NCBI RefSeq assembly: GCF_049116215.1
Contig: NZ_JAGDZB010000001.1
Span: 682,001-746,000 of the forward strand
DNA length: 64,000 nucleotides
Direction of reading: 5' to 3'
Source of the DNA: Shimia sp049116215
GTDB lineage: Bacteria > Pseudomonadota > Alphaproteobacteria > Rhodobacterales > Rhodobacteraceae
The translations under genes were made by a program, and so were the position numbers. Within the stretch, counting starts at the first letter, position 1, and every line of letters begins with the position of its first letter. A model generated the notes under the pieces. The model ran no database searches. It worked only from the letters and a program-made list of their open reading frames with translations, and had not been told where the DNA came from. Positions 41,843 through 50,078 of this stretch are shown piece by piece.

Positions 41843-42918
41843 TGGTGACCCGCCGCCGCATGCTCGCAGGCCTCGCCGCCACCAGCCTGCTGCCGAGCGC
41901 GGGTTGGAGCAGCGTTGGCACACCGGACTACCTTTCCGCCGCCCGCGCCCCTGACGGCACCTATCTGCTCGCAGGTCTCACCACCACTGGTGAGATCACC
42001 TTCACCATCCCTTTGCCAGCCCGCGGCCACGCCGCCGCCGCTCATCCCGAACGCGCCGAAGCGGTTGCCTTTGCCCGCCGTCCTGGCACTTTTGCCTTGG
42101 TGATGGATTGTCGCGATGGAGCGGTCCTAAAAACGCTCACCGCCCCCGAAGGACGTCACTTCTACGGCCACGGCACTTTCTCCGCGGACGGCGGCACGCT
42201 TTTCACGTCCGAGAATGACTTTGAAGCCGGAGAAGGCGTCATCGGCCTCTGGGACGTCACCCAAAACTACACCCGCATCGGCGAGTTTTCCTCCGGCGGG
42301 GTTGGCCCACATGACCTCAAAATCATGCCAGATGGGGAGACCTTGGTTGTTGCCAACGGCGGCATCGAGACCCACCCTGACATGGGCCGCAGCAAGCTCA
42401 ACATCCCGGTGATGCAACCCAATCTCACGTATATCAGTTTGGCTGGAGAAGTCCTGGAACAGGTCGAGTTGACGGCAAGCCTGCACAAAAACTCCATTCG
42501 CCACCTCGCCGTGCGCCAGGACGGTACAGTCGCTTTTGCCATGCAATGGCAAGGCCCCAAATCCGACACCCATCCTCTGCTTGGCCTGCACCAACGCGGC
42601 ACCAATGCGAAGCTCCTCAACGCGCCACCAAAAGCACAGCAGCAACTGCAAGGCTACGCCGGCAGCGTGGCCCTTTCAAACGACGGCAGCCTTGTGGCAA
42701 TCACCTCACCACGCGGCAATATCTTGCATGTCTTTGACACCGAGACCGGCCAGCCCAGCGCGATCCTTTCGGCAAAAGATGTCTGTGGCATTGGGCCAAC
42801 ATCGGACGGGTTTCTCTTCACCACCGGAACGGGCCACATCGGCACCCTGCAAAGTGATACCGCACAACACCCCCTGCAATGGGACAACCACCTGATCGCG
42901 ATCACACCACACGCCTAG
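41842..42918 (+). CDS. DUF1513 domain protein, Tat-exported
   Basis: A 358-residue periplasmic protein of the DUF1513 family, predicted beta-propeller. The twin-arginine signal is seen as TRRRMLAGLAATSLLPSA (about 3-20). Recurrent strands such as 'GHGTFSADGGTLFTSEND', 'LWDVTQ' and 'GGVGPHDLKIMPDGETLV' resemble WD/YVTN propeller blades. Last gene of the icmP-type iron operon. Molecular function in iron uptake is not established. Confidence 0.85.
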   Translation: MVTRRRMLAGLAATSLLPSAGWSSVGTPDYLSAARAPDGTYLLAGLTTTGEITFTIPLPARGHAAAAHPERAEAVAFARRPGTFALVMDCRDGAVLKTLTAPEGRHFYGHGTFSADGGTLFTSENDFEAGEGVIGLWDVTQNYTRIGEFSSGGVGPHDLKIMPDGETLVVANGGIETHPDMGRSKLNIPVMQPNLTYISLAGEVLEQVELTASLHKNSIRHLAVRQDGTVAFAMQWQGPKSDTHPLLGLHQRGTNAKLLNAPPKAQQQLQGYAGSVALSNDGSLVAITSPRGNILHVFDTETGQPSAILSAKDVCGIGPTSDGFLFTTGTGHIGTLQSDTAQHPLQWDNHLIAITPHA

Positions 42919-42926
42919 GCCACAGC

Positions 42927-43685
42927 TCAAACCAGCGGCTTGTCCTCGGACAGAAACAAATCCATCACCACTGGAATCGCTTTGAACTCCAAGGCCCGCC
43001 CCTCTGGCCGTTTCTGCAATGGCTTCGTCACCCACTCGGTCCACCGCAACCAGCGACACCAGCGCTGCGCCAAAGGCCAAATCGCCGGATCCGCAGCGCC
43101 ACGGTAAGCCTCCATAGCCGCAGGCAATTTGTCCCGCATCTTTGGCGAATGCGCCGCCACATTAAACGCAAACACCACCAAATCCCGCGCCTGACCTACC
43201 GGCGTGTTGTTGGCATGTTTGTAGCGCTCAAAATCCAAAAGCAGCATCTGACCATCCACCAGACACATGTCTTTGGGACTGGGTCGTCCATGTGCAAACC
43301 CCAATTTATGGAAACCGGCTAACATCACACTGGCGTCCAAAAGCATCTGATCTCGCCTTGCCGCGTCCGTTTCATGGTTCAGCAAGTGGCGCAAATCGCG
43401 GCCACAATCCGGCAGCACCAGAAAGTCACCACCCTCAGCCACCAACCTCGGTACTGGCGCGTTTGCGGCGTTCATCTCCTGATATGCAAGCCGCTCCCGC
43501 TCAAACGCTTTACGCGGGTCGCCCTTCTGCAAACGATAGCGCAGCTCCAGCTGCTCCACCCGTTTGATCCAGAACACCTGCCCTTCAATCTCAATCCGCT
43601 GCACACGTGGCCCATCTTTGCGCGCTTCGGTCTCAAGCGTCGCACGCAGGTCATCACTCACGGTTTGGGGGGCTTTGCTATCCAT
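42927..43685 (-). CDS. Kinase-like protein (InaA/Bud32-type fold)
   Basis: A 252-residue cytoplasmic protein with a minimal protein-kinase-like fold. A catalytic-loop-like HGRPSPKDMCL near 130-140 and a metal-site-like LLDFE near 149-153 match InaA/WaaP/RIO-type kinases, with an N-terminal 'VFWIKRVE' lysine strand. The glycine-rich loop is poorly defined. Lipopolysaccharide or small-molecule phosphorylation is possible given the nearby Lpt genes, but not shown. Converges on the DUF1513 gene and diverges from RNase D. Confidence 0.7.
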   Translation of the reverse strand: MDSKAPQTVSDDLRATLETEARKDGPRVQRIEIEGQVFWIKRVEQLELRYRLQKGDPRKAFERERLAYQEMNAANAPVPRLVAEGGDFLVLPDCGRDLRHLLNHETDAARRDQMLLDASVMLAGFHKLGFAHGRPSPKDMCLVDGQMLLLDFERYKHANNTPVGQARDLVVFAFNVAAHSPKMRDKLPAAMEAYRGAADPAIWPLAQRWCRWLRWTEWVTKPLQKRPEGRALEFKAIPVVMDLFLSEDKPLV

Positions 43686-43830
43686 GGCCGATACTTAGGA
43701 TGTCGCGCCTGCGCCGTAAAGCCACGCGGCCTAAGCAACCCCATGCCACATTAACAACAATCCCGCGCGAAACATTGAAACACGCCACACAAAGCCGTAA
43801 GTGCTTGTCATCAGAGACATTGAGGCACCT

Positions 43831-44442
43831 ATGGCAAATTTCCTTTATCAAAACGACCTGCCTGACGACCTGGACCTTGGCCCGGTTGTGGCGATTGACT
43901 GTGAAACCATGGGGCTCAACCCCCACCGTGACCGGCTGTGTGTGGTGCAAATGTCTGGTGGCGACGGCAATGCGCACCTCGTGCAGGTGGCAAAAGGCCA
44001 AACCGAGGCGCCCAACCTGTGCAAAATGCTCGAAGACCCAAATGTGTTGAAACTCTTCCACTTTGGCCGTTTTGACATTGCTGCAATGTATCACGCCTTT
44101 GGCGCCCTCACCGCGCCGGTCTATTGCACCAAAATTGCCTCCAAACTGGTGCGCACCTACACCGATCGCCACGGTCTCAAAAACCTGCTTCAGGAATTGC
44201 TGAGCGTCGACGTGTCCAAACAGCAGCAAATGAGCGACTGGGGTGCCGAAACCCTAACGGACGCGCAGCTCGACTACGCCGCCTCTGACGTTCTGTACCT
44301 GCACGGTCTGCGCGAGAAGCTGAACGAACGCCTTGCGCGTGAAGGCCGCACCGAAGTGGCGCAGGCCTGCTTTGACTTCCTGCCCACCCGCGCCAAGCTT
44401 GATCTGGCTGGCTGGCCGGAACAGGATATCTTTTCGCACTAA
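43831..44442 (+). CDS. rnd: Ribonuclease D (short alphaproteobacterial form)
   Basis: A 203-residue DEDDy 3'-5' exoribonuclease for tRNA and stable RNA maturation. Exo I is VVAIDCETMGLNP near 19-31, exo II 'LFHFGRFDIAAM' near 73-84 and exo III 'QLDYAASDVLYL' near 146-157 with the catalytic Tyr and Asp. It lacks the C-terminal HRDC domains of E. coli RNase D, as is usual for this short form. The ATG at 43831 begins the conserved MANFLYQNDLP. It precedes kdsD by 12 nt. Confidence 0.93.
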   Translation: MANFLYQNDLPDDLDLGPVVAIDCETMGLNPHRDRLCVVQMSGGDGNAHLVQVAKGQTEAPNLCKMLEDPNVLKLFHFGRFDIAAMYHAFGALTAPVYCTKIASKLVRTYTDRHGLKNLLQELLSVDVSKQQQMSDWGAETLTDAQLDYAASDVLYLHGLREKLNERLAREGRTEVAQACFDFLPTRAKLDLAGWPEQDIFSH

Positions 44443-44454
44443 CGGAGCCGCCCC

Positions 44455-45429
44455 ATGACGGACGCCGACAAGCAAACCTTTCTGGACACCGCCCGCCGCG
44501 TGATCTCGATTGAGACCGCCGCCCTGACCGCCTTGGGCGAGGGTCTGGGCGCGGAATTTGGCGAGGCCGTTGAATTGCTGCTCTCCGCCAAAGGCCGGGT
44601 GATCATCTCCGGCATGGGCAAATCCGGCCACATCGCCCGCAAAATTGCCGCCACTCTTGCCTCCACCGGCACCCCGGCGCATTTTGTGCACCCCGCCGAG
44701 GCGAGCCACGGCGACCTCGGCATGATGGCACAGGGCGACGTCGCGCTGGTCTTGTCCAACTCTGGGGAAACCCCGGAGCTAGCCGATCTCGTGGCCTATA
44801 CACGGCGCTTCAAGATCCCGCTGATTGGTGTCGCCAGCCGTCCCGACAGCACGCTGATCAAACAAAGCGATGTGGGTCTGATCCTGCCCAAGGCTGAAGA
44901 AGCTTGCGGCACCGGCGTTGTGCCCACCACCACCACTACCATGACCCTCGCGCTTGGCGATGCCCTTGCCGTGGCCCTCATGGAGCACCGCAAGTTCACA
45001 CCGGAGAACTTCCGTGAGTTCCACCCCGGCGGCAAATTGGGGGCGCAGCTCTCCCGCGTACGCGACCTCATGCATGTTGGGGAGGCGCTGCCATTGATCA
45101 ATGCGCATACCCCGATGAGCGACGCGCTGCTGGAAATCAGCCAAAAAGGCTTTGGCGTTGTTGGCGTCACCAACGACACCGGCGCGCTCCTCGGCATTGT
45201 CACCGATGGGGATTTGCGCCGTCATATGGACGGCCTTCTGGACCGCACCGCCGTGGAAGTCATGACCGCCGATCCGCAAACCATTGCGCCGGGCGCTTTG
45301 GCCGAAGAAGCCGTGGCCATCATGAACCATCGCAAGATCACCTGTCTGTTTGTGATCGACCCCAATGGCGCAGGCACCCCCGAAGGCCTCTTGCACATCC
45401 ACGACTGCCTGCGCGCCGGGCTCGGCTAA
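44455..45429 (+). CDS. kdsD: D-arabinose 5-phosphate isomerase (KdsD/KpsF)
   Basis: A 324-residue enzyme converting ribulose 5-phosphate to arabinose 5-phosphate for Kdo synthesis. An SIS domain (about 40-180) includes 'RVIISGMGKSGHIARKIAAT' and 'LSNSGETPELADL'. Two CBS repeats (about 205-320) follow. The conserved 'HPGGKLGAQL' links the domains. It feeds Kdo for lipopolysaccharide and, with kdsB elsewhere in the window, for capsule. It starts the kdsD-lptC-lptA-lptB run. Confidence 0.94.
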   Translation: MTDADKQTFLDTARRVISIETAALTALGEGLGAEFGEAVELLLSAKGRVIISGMGKSGHIARKIAATLASTGTPAHFVHPAEASHGDLGMMAQGDVALVLSNSGETPELADLVAYTRRFKIPLIGVASRPDSTLIKQSDVGLILPKAEEACGTGVVPTTTTTMTLALGDALAVALMEHRKFTPENFREFHPGGKLGAQLSRVRDLMHVGEALPLINAHTPMSDALLEISQKGFGVVGVTNDTGALLGIVTDGDLRRHMDGLLDRTAVEVMTADPQTIAPGALAEEAVAIMNHRKITCLFVIDPNGAGTPEGLLHIHDCLRAGLG

Positions 45430-45433
45430 ACCG

Positions 45434-46045
45434 GTGGTGCGCCGGCTCACATATTCCAATTTGGTGGCCTGGCTGAAGGTGCTTTTGCCGCTCACAGCGC
45501 TTGGCATCCTGTCCACGCTGTTTCTGATTTCCCACGAAGTGGACCTGGAAAGCGCCATCCCCTTCGCGGAGGTGGAACTTGAAAAACGACTGCGCGATCG
45601 TCAAATCACCGCGCCGTATATCTCCGGCAAGACCAACGACGGCCACCACATCACGCTGACCTCCGCCACCGCGCACCCGGACATCGACGACCCGTCTCGC
45701 ATCATCGCGGATCAGGTTGGCGCCTTGATCAGCACCACAGAGGGCACCGAAATCACCGTGCGCGCTGAAGCCGGAGAAATGAGCAGCACGTTCAACGAGG
45801 TCGAGTTGGCTGGGGAGGTCGAGGTGGTCACCTCTGCGGGCTACACCATCACCACCGACAGCATGTTGTTTGGCCTGGAAGACGCCCGCGCCGAAACCGC
45901 CGGCAGCATCACCGCAGAAAGCGCCTTGGGCACACTCGAGGCAGGCCGCATGGCCCTGCGCCCCTCTGGGGAAAACAATGAAATTTATTTGTTTTTCACA
46001 AAAGGTGTGCGACTGGTATATACGCCCCAAAATGAGACGAGGTGA
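45434..46045 (+). CDS. lptC: LPS export ABC transporter periplasmic protein LptC
   Basis: A 203-residue bitopic protein of the Lpt bridge that receives lipopolysaccharide from LptBFG. One N-terminal membrane helix (LVAWLKVLLPLTALGILSTL, about 9-28) precedes a periplasmic beta-jellyroll. The GTG at 45434, 4 nt after kdsD, is the likeliest start; a second GTG follows directly. It overlaps the lptA leader. Confidence 0.85.
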   Translation: MVRRLTYSNLVAWLKVLLPLTALGILSTLFLISHEVDLESAIPFAEVELEKRLRDRQITAPYISGKTNDGHHITLTSATAHPDIDDPSRIIADQVGALISTTEGTEITVRAEAGEMSSTFNEVELAGEVEVVTSAGYTITTDSMLFGLEDARAETAGSITAESALGTLEAGRMALRPSGENNEIYLFFTKGVRLVYTPQNETR

Positions 46046-46049
46046 CCCT

Positions 46050-46532
46050 GTGATTTTGATCCGTGCTTTGACAATTTCCCTCCTGACGGTACTTCCCGTC
46101 GCTGGGATGGCACAGGGGTTTCAGGTTGGCTTTGGCCAGATGCAACAGGACACTGGCCTGCCTGTGGAAGTCACGGCAGAGGCCCTCTCGGTCAACCAAT
46201 CAGATGGCAGCGCCGTGTTTGAAGGCAAGGTGGACGTGTCCCAGGGCGACATGCGCATGACCGCCGACAAGGTCAATGTGCATTACAATCAGGAAACTCA
46301 GGCTATTGCGCGCCTTGTAGCCGAAGGCAATGTGCTGCTGGTGCAAGGCCCCGATGCAGCGGAAGCCAACCAGGCGATCTACAGCATCGACGACGGCACC
46401 GTAGAGATGACCGGCAACGTCACCGTGGTGCAGTCTAAAACCACCATCACTGCGGATAAGATGCGCCTCAATCTCACCGACAACACCGCGCAGATGACCG
46501 GCAATGTTAAAACAGTTCTGAAGTCTCAGTAA
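46050..46532 (+). CDS. lptA: LPS transport periplasmic protein LptA
   Basis: A 160-residue periplasmic component of the lipopolysaccharide bridge. Signal peptide 'LIRALTISLLTVLPVAGMAQ' is followed by an OstA-like beta-jellyroll with repeats such as 'VEVTAEALSVNQSDGSAVFE' and 'ARLVAEGNVLLVQ'. The GTG at 46050 is preferred because AGGTGA lies 6 nt upstream; an in-frame ATG at 46032 overlaps the lptC end. Two nt separate its stop from lptB. Confidence 0.9.
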   Translation: MILIRALTISLLTVLPVAGMAQGFQVGFGQMQQDTGLPVEVTAEALSVNQSDGSAVFEGKVDVSQGDMRMTADKVNVHYNQETQAIARLVAEGNVLLVQGPDAAEANQAIYSIDDGTVEMTGNVTVVQSKTTITADKMRLNLTDNTAQMTGNVKTVLKSQ

Positions 46533-46534
46533 TC

Positions 46535-47293
46535 ATGGCCAAACCCGATCTCTCCGTCACCCAAGGCAGCTCTGGGCTGCAAGTGCAAAGCCTGCGCAAG
46601 GCGTATCGCAAACGTGTGGTGATCCGCGATTTTTCGATGGAGTTGAACCGAGGCGAGGTTGTGGCCCTGCTTGGCCCCAACGGCTCGGGCAAAACCACCA
46701 CCTTCTACGCAGTCGCAGGCCTGTTGGTGCCCGAAGGTGGACGCGTGTCCATCGACGGGCGTGACGTGACCACCCTGCCCATGTACCGCCGCGCCAAACT
46801 GGGCATCGGCTATCTGCCGCAGGAAATGTCGATCTTCCGGGGTCTGTCGGTGGAGGACAACATCACCGCCATCCTCGACATCACCCACAAGGACCGCCAC
46901 AAGCGCCGCGAGCGGCTTGAGGAGCTGCTCAGCGAGTTCTCCATCGAACACCTGCGCCGCGCCCCTGCCCTGGCCTTGTCCGGCGGGGAACGCCGCCGTG
47001 TTGAAATTGCGCGCTGTCTGGCGGCAGACCCCAAGTACCTCTTGCTTGACGAACCTTTTGCCGGCGTCGATCCAATTTCTGTGGGCGACATTCGCCATCT
47101 GGTGGCCGACCTGAAAAAACGTGGCATTGGTGTCTTGATCACCGACCACAACGTGCGTGAGACTCTGGAGATCGTGGATCGCGCCTACATCCTGCACGAC
47201 GGCAAAGTGCTCATGTCCGGCACCCCAGAAGAAGTTGTCGAAAATGAAAACGTGCGCCGCGTGTACCTGGGTGAAAACTTCCGCATCTCCTGA
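46535..47293 (+). CDS. lptB: LPS export ABC transporter ATP-binding protein LptB
   Basis: A 252-residue ATPase that powers lipopolysaccharide extraction from the inner membrane. Walker A is LLGPNGSGKTTTFYAVAG near 45-62, signature 'LSGGERRRVEIARCL', Walker B 'LLLDEPFAGVDPISV' and H-loop 'LITDHNVRETL'. These are diagnostic for LptB. Rhodobacteraceae often lack the rpoN gene that follows lptB in enterobacteria, and none is present here. Confidence 0.96.
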   Translation: MAKPDLSVTQGSSGLQVQSLRKAYRKRVVIRDFSMELNRGEVVALLGPNGSGKTTTFYAVAGLLVPEGGRVSIDGRDVTTLPMYRRAKLGIGYLPQEMSIFRGLSVEDNITAILDITHKDRHKRRERLEELLSEFSIEHLRRAPALALSGGERRRVEIARCLAADPKYLLLDEPFAGVDPISVGDIRHLVADLKKRGIGVLITDHNVRETLEIVDRAYILHDGKVLMSGTPEEVVENENVRRVYLGENFRIS

Positions 47294-47328
47294 CCCGCGC
47301 AGAAATGCGCTTAATTTGCGCTCGATCA

Positions 47329-47357
47329 TTGACTCTTTCTCATTGGCCCACTCAAAT
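47329..47357 (+). promoter_or_regulatory. Possible hpf promoter
   Basis: TTGACT (47329-47334), 17-nt spacer, TCAAAT (47352-47357) in the 227-bp lptB-hpf gap. It would allow hpf-ptsN to be transcribed apart from the lpt genes. Confidence 0.45.
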
Positions 47358-47520
47358 GGATTTATGACATTTGATCGACTCCCCGCTGTGACCATGGCGG
47401 CCTTCTCAAAAAGGCCCGGTCTTACGCAAGGGTTGGCAATGTCGATTTCCAGCATTCGGACCTAACTGATAACGGGCAGCTCAAGCCCGTGGTCCGACAT
47501 GTCATCGAAAAGGAGACAGG

Positions 47521-48087
47521 ATGCGCTATCAGATTACCGGAAAACACATCGACGTTGGTGATGCTCTGCAAACTCACGTGAAAACGGAGTTGGGCAGTGT
47601 GCTCGAGAAATATGCGGGCCGACCTACCGACGCGACGATCACGTTCTCCAAACACGCGCACGAATATGTCTGCGAGGCCACTGTGCATCTGTCCACCGGG
47701 CTAACCGCACAGGCCAAAGCACATGAAACTGAAATTTACGCCGCTTTCGACAGTTGTGCGGAAAAAATGGACAAACAGCTGCGCCGCTACAAGCGCCGCT
47801 TGAAAGATCACCACAAGGAACGTCAGGATCCGGTTGAACTTTTCGGCGCTTCCTCGTATATCCTCGCGCCTGAAGCTGAAGAACATGAAGCCGAGCCTGA
47901 GCTGCAGCCAGTCATCGTTGCCGAGATGGAGACCAAGATCCCATCCCTGAGCGTTGGCGAAGCCGTGATGCAGATGGAACTTGCGGGATCGCCGGTGCTG
48001 GTCTTCAAGAACGAAGGTAAAGACGGATTAAATGTGGTCTATCGCCGTGAAGACGGCAATATTGGCTGGATCGATCCGCAAGCATAA
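47521..48087 (+). CDS. hpf: Ribosome hibernation-promoting factor, long form
   Basis: A 188-residue long HPF that dimerises and silences 70S ribosomes in stationary phase. The N-terminal HPF/RaiA domain (about 1-100) begins MRYQITGKHIDVGDAL. A linker is followed by the C-terminal dimerisation domain (about 130-188) with 'SPVLVFKNEGKDGLNVVYRR' and 'IGWIDP'. AAAAGGAGACAGG provides the ribosome-binding site. Placed between lptB and ptsN, as in many proteobacteria. Confidence 0.93.
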   Translation: MRYQITGKHIDVGDALQTHVKTELGSVLEKYAGRPTDATITFSKHAHEYVCEATVHLSTGLTAQAKAHETEIYAAFDSCAEKMDKQLRRYKRRLKDHHKERQDPVELFGASSYILAPEAEEHEAEPELQPVIVAEMETKIPSLSVGEAVMQMELAGSPVLVFKNEGKDGLNVVYRREDGNIGWIDPQA

Positions 48088-48128
48088 GTGAGTAAGCGCA
48101 GAAAGCGCACTCCGGAGATACAGGCCCT

Positions 48129-48593
48129 ATGGACCTTTCTACGATCCTCAAGCCTGAGGCGGTACGTGTTGTCACAGCCGCCTCAAGCAAAAAGCGTTTG
48201 TTGCAAGAATTTGGCGACCTCGCGGAGTCAGCCTACGGGCTGACCGCGCCGACTGTTGTTGAAGCCCTGATTGAACGCGAAACCCTTGGCCCCACAGGCG
48301 TGGGCCACGGGGTTGCCTTGCCGCACGCCCGTTTTCAAGGATTACAAAGCGTCGTAGGCGCCTTTATTCTTTTGGAAAAGCCGGTTGATTTCAACGCGGT
48401 GGACCGCCAACCCATCGACATCGCCTTTGCGCTGTTTGCGCCGGAGGAAGCTGGGGTTGAACACCTGAAAGCCTTGGCAAAAGTCTCGCGCCACCTGCGC
48501 GAGGCGTCGATCTGTGCCAAGCTGCGCGCCAACCCGGACGCCGCCACCTTGTTCACGATCCTGACGGAAAGCGACAAGGTTCAGGCCGCCTAA
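48129..48593 (+). CDS. ptsN: PTS IIA-like nitrogen regulatory protein PtsN
   Basis: A 154-residue EIIA-Ntr protein, phosphorylated at H66 in GVALPHAR by the nitrogen-related PTS. It senses the carbon/nitrogen balance and, in other bacteria, controls potassium transport and related functions. No ptsP or npr is in the window. A hairpin follows the stop. 41 nt separate it from hpf. Confidence 0.93.
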   Translation: MDLSTILKPEAVRVVTAASSKKRLLQEFGDLAESAYGLTAPTVVEALIERETLGPTGVGHGVALPHARFQGLQSVVGAFILLEKPVDFNAVDRQPIDIAFALFAPEEAGVEHLKALAKVSRHLREASICAKLRANPDAATLFTILTESDKVQAA

Positions 48594-48617
48594 GCCAACC
48601 GATAAGTGAGACTTTCA

Positions 48618-48645
48618 ACGCGCCGCAGCCCCGCTGACGGCGCGT
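48618..48645. terminator. Hairpin between convergent ptsN and sulfotransferase genes
   Basis: Perfect 8-bp stem ACGCGCCG (48618-48625) with CGGCGCGT (48638-48645), 12-nt loop, no strong T-run. A likely weak terminator for both genes. Confidence 0.45.
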
Positions 48646-48647
48646 AC

Positions 48648-50072
48648 TTACTTCCAGCTCTCAAATCCAAAAGCGATATAGTCCCGCTTGTAGATATCCT
48701 CACAGAGCTTCTCAATCTCTGCGTCATAGATGTCTGCAAGTGCCACCGGATGCCCCGGATCAACACCTTCAGGATCAGGCGCGTCCACGCGCCCCACCTG
48801 CATCGCCAGAGCTGGCAAATAGCTCATCATCTCATCTTCGCGCACAATCATATCCGGCAAGGCCAAGTCACCGAATCCCTGCATCGCTGTGGCCTGACTG
48901 ACCCAATGTGCATCCTGCCGCAGGCTGGTTTGCCCGGCGAGATTCGCCCTCACGAACCCTAAGAACGCCACAAACCCGGCGCGGTGCTCCTCTGCGGTAT
49001 ACCCCGCCCCTGGCGGGTCTTTTGGCAAAGGCATCTTGTAGACACGACGCAGCGTTTTGCGGATCTGCTTATAGACGCCGCTCTCCGCTGCCAGAATGCA
49101 CTCACAGAAGGCCGCATGCGCCCGCACCACCGGATGCCGGATCACGGTAAAGCTGCGGTGCCCCTTATGGGCTTTTTTCCACTGGCGCAGACTTTTTTGG
49201 CTGAAATTCCGGATCAACCCGTCGGTCTCAATACGGTCCAGCTTCGCCATCCATTGGGTGACCACGTCCTGCGGTCCGGATCGTATCGGCAGATACAACA
49301 GCGGCGCGGCCGCACAGGCAACATAGCTGGGCACAGCCGCCCCGCGACGCGGTTCAAAGTTCGGCGTGCGGTTAAGGTTAAACCTGTCCAAATCAGCCAG
49401 CGCCAGCGTCACTTCGCCAAAATTGGACACCTTCTCCGACAGGGGGCTTGGGTTCTGTCGCTTGAGCTTCTGGTTCAAGCCCTCAAGCTCTTCCTCATGC
49501 CCCAGAAAGCGCGCCAGACCATTCATCACCTGAATGTCCTGCAGATCCTCATAAGCCACATAAAACGCCGTCTGTCCGCTCAATTGCAGCGCCCGCATCA
49601 ACGACACCTGGAAGTCCTGCAAATCCTCTACGTGGCGCCGGAACTCAAGTCCGTCAAATTTGACTGTGCTGTCACGTCGGCGACGCACATCAGTCAATTT
49701 CCACTGGCCGGTTTCCTGAGCAATTTTCCAACTCACGTAGCTGTCCAAAGGGTTGCGCGTCAGCACAATCTTGGCACAGCGCGGATCCTCCAGCATCGTG
49801 TTGAGGACACGGGGTTCGTGATCGTGGAAATAGCGAAACCCAGACAACACCTCGTTCGATTTCACCGCATCAATCATGACCTGCGGGTCATCGGTGCGTT
49901 GCTCAAGCGTCACCCCAAGACTGTCATCTTTGTTGGGGTATCCAATAAAGTGGGGGTTGAACACTTCGCCCAGACAACTCAGCCCCTCAAACTCGTTGAT
50001 ATTGGCTTCCAGAAAGTTGGACCCGGTCCGCATTTCGGCAAAGACCACAAAGTAATCAAAGGGATTGATCAT
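48648..50072 (-). CDS. Sulfotransferase with two modules (Stf0-like)
   Basis: A 474-residue protein expected to transfer sulfate from PAPS to a glycan. The N-terminal module (about 1-235) has the 5'-phosphosulfate loop 'VVFAEMRTGSNFLEANI' and the 3'-phosphate loop 'VLTRNPLDSYVSWK'. The C-terminal module (about 250-470) repeats this layout: a degenerate PIRSGPQDVVTQW loop and 'FTVIRHPVVRAHAAFCE'. Whether both are active is uncertain. It is 6 nt downstream of a GT14-like gene and the third gene of a minus-strand trio with two glycosyltransferases, so its acceptor is probably their product. Confidence 0.85.
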   Translation of the reverse strand: MINPFDYFVVFAEMRTGSNFLEANINEFEGLSCLGEVFNPHFIGYPNKDDSLGVTLEQRTDDPQVMIDAVKSNEVLSGFRYFHDHEPRVLNTMLEDPRCAKIVLTRNPLDSYVSWKIAQETGQWKLTDVRRRRDSTVKFDGLEFRRHVEDLQDFQVSLMRALQLSGQTAFYVAYEDLQDIQVMNGLARFLGHEEELEGLNQKLKRQNPSPLSEKVSNFGEVTLALADLDRFNLNRTPNFEPRRGAAVPSYVACAAAPLLYLPIRSGPQDVVTQWMAKLDRIETDGLIRNFSQKSLRQWKKAHKGHRSFTVIRHPVVRAHAAFCECILAAESGVYKQIRKTLRRVYKMPLPKDPPGAGYTAEEHRAGFVAFLGFVRANLAGQTSLRQDAHWVSQATAMQGFGDLALPDMIVREDEMMSYLPALAMQVGRVDAPDPEGVDPGHPVALADIYDAEIEKLCEDIYKRDYIAFGFESWK

Positions 50073-50078
50073 AATATA

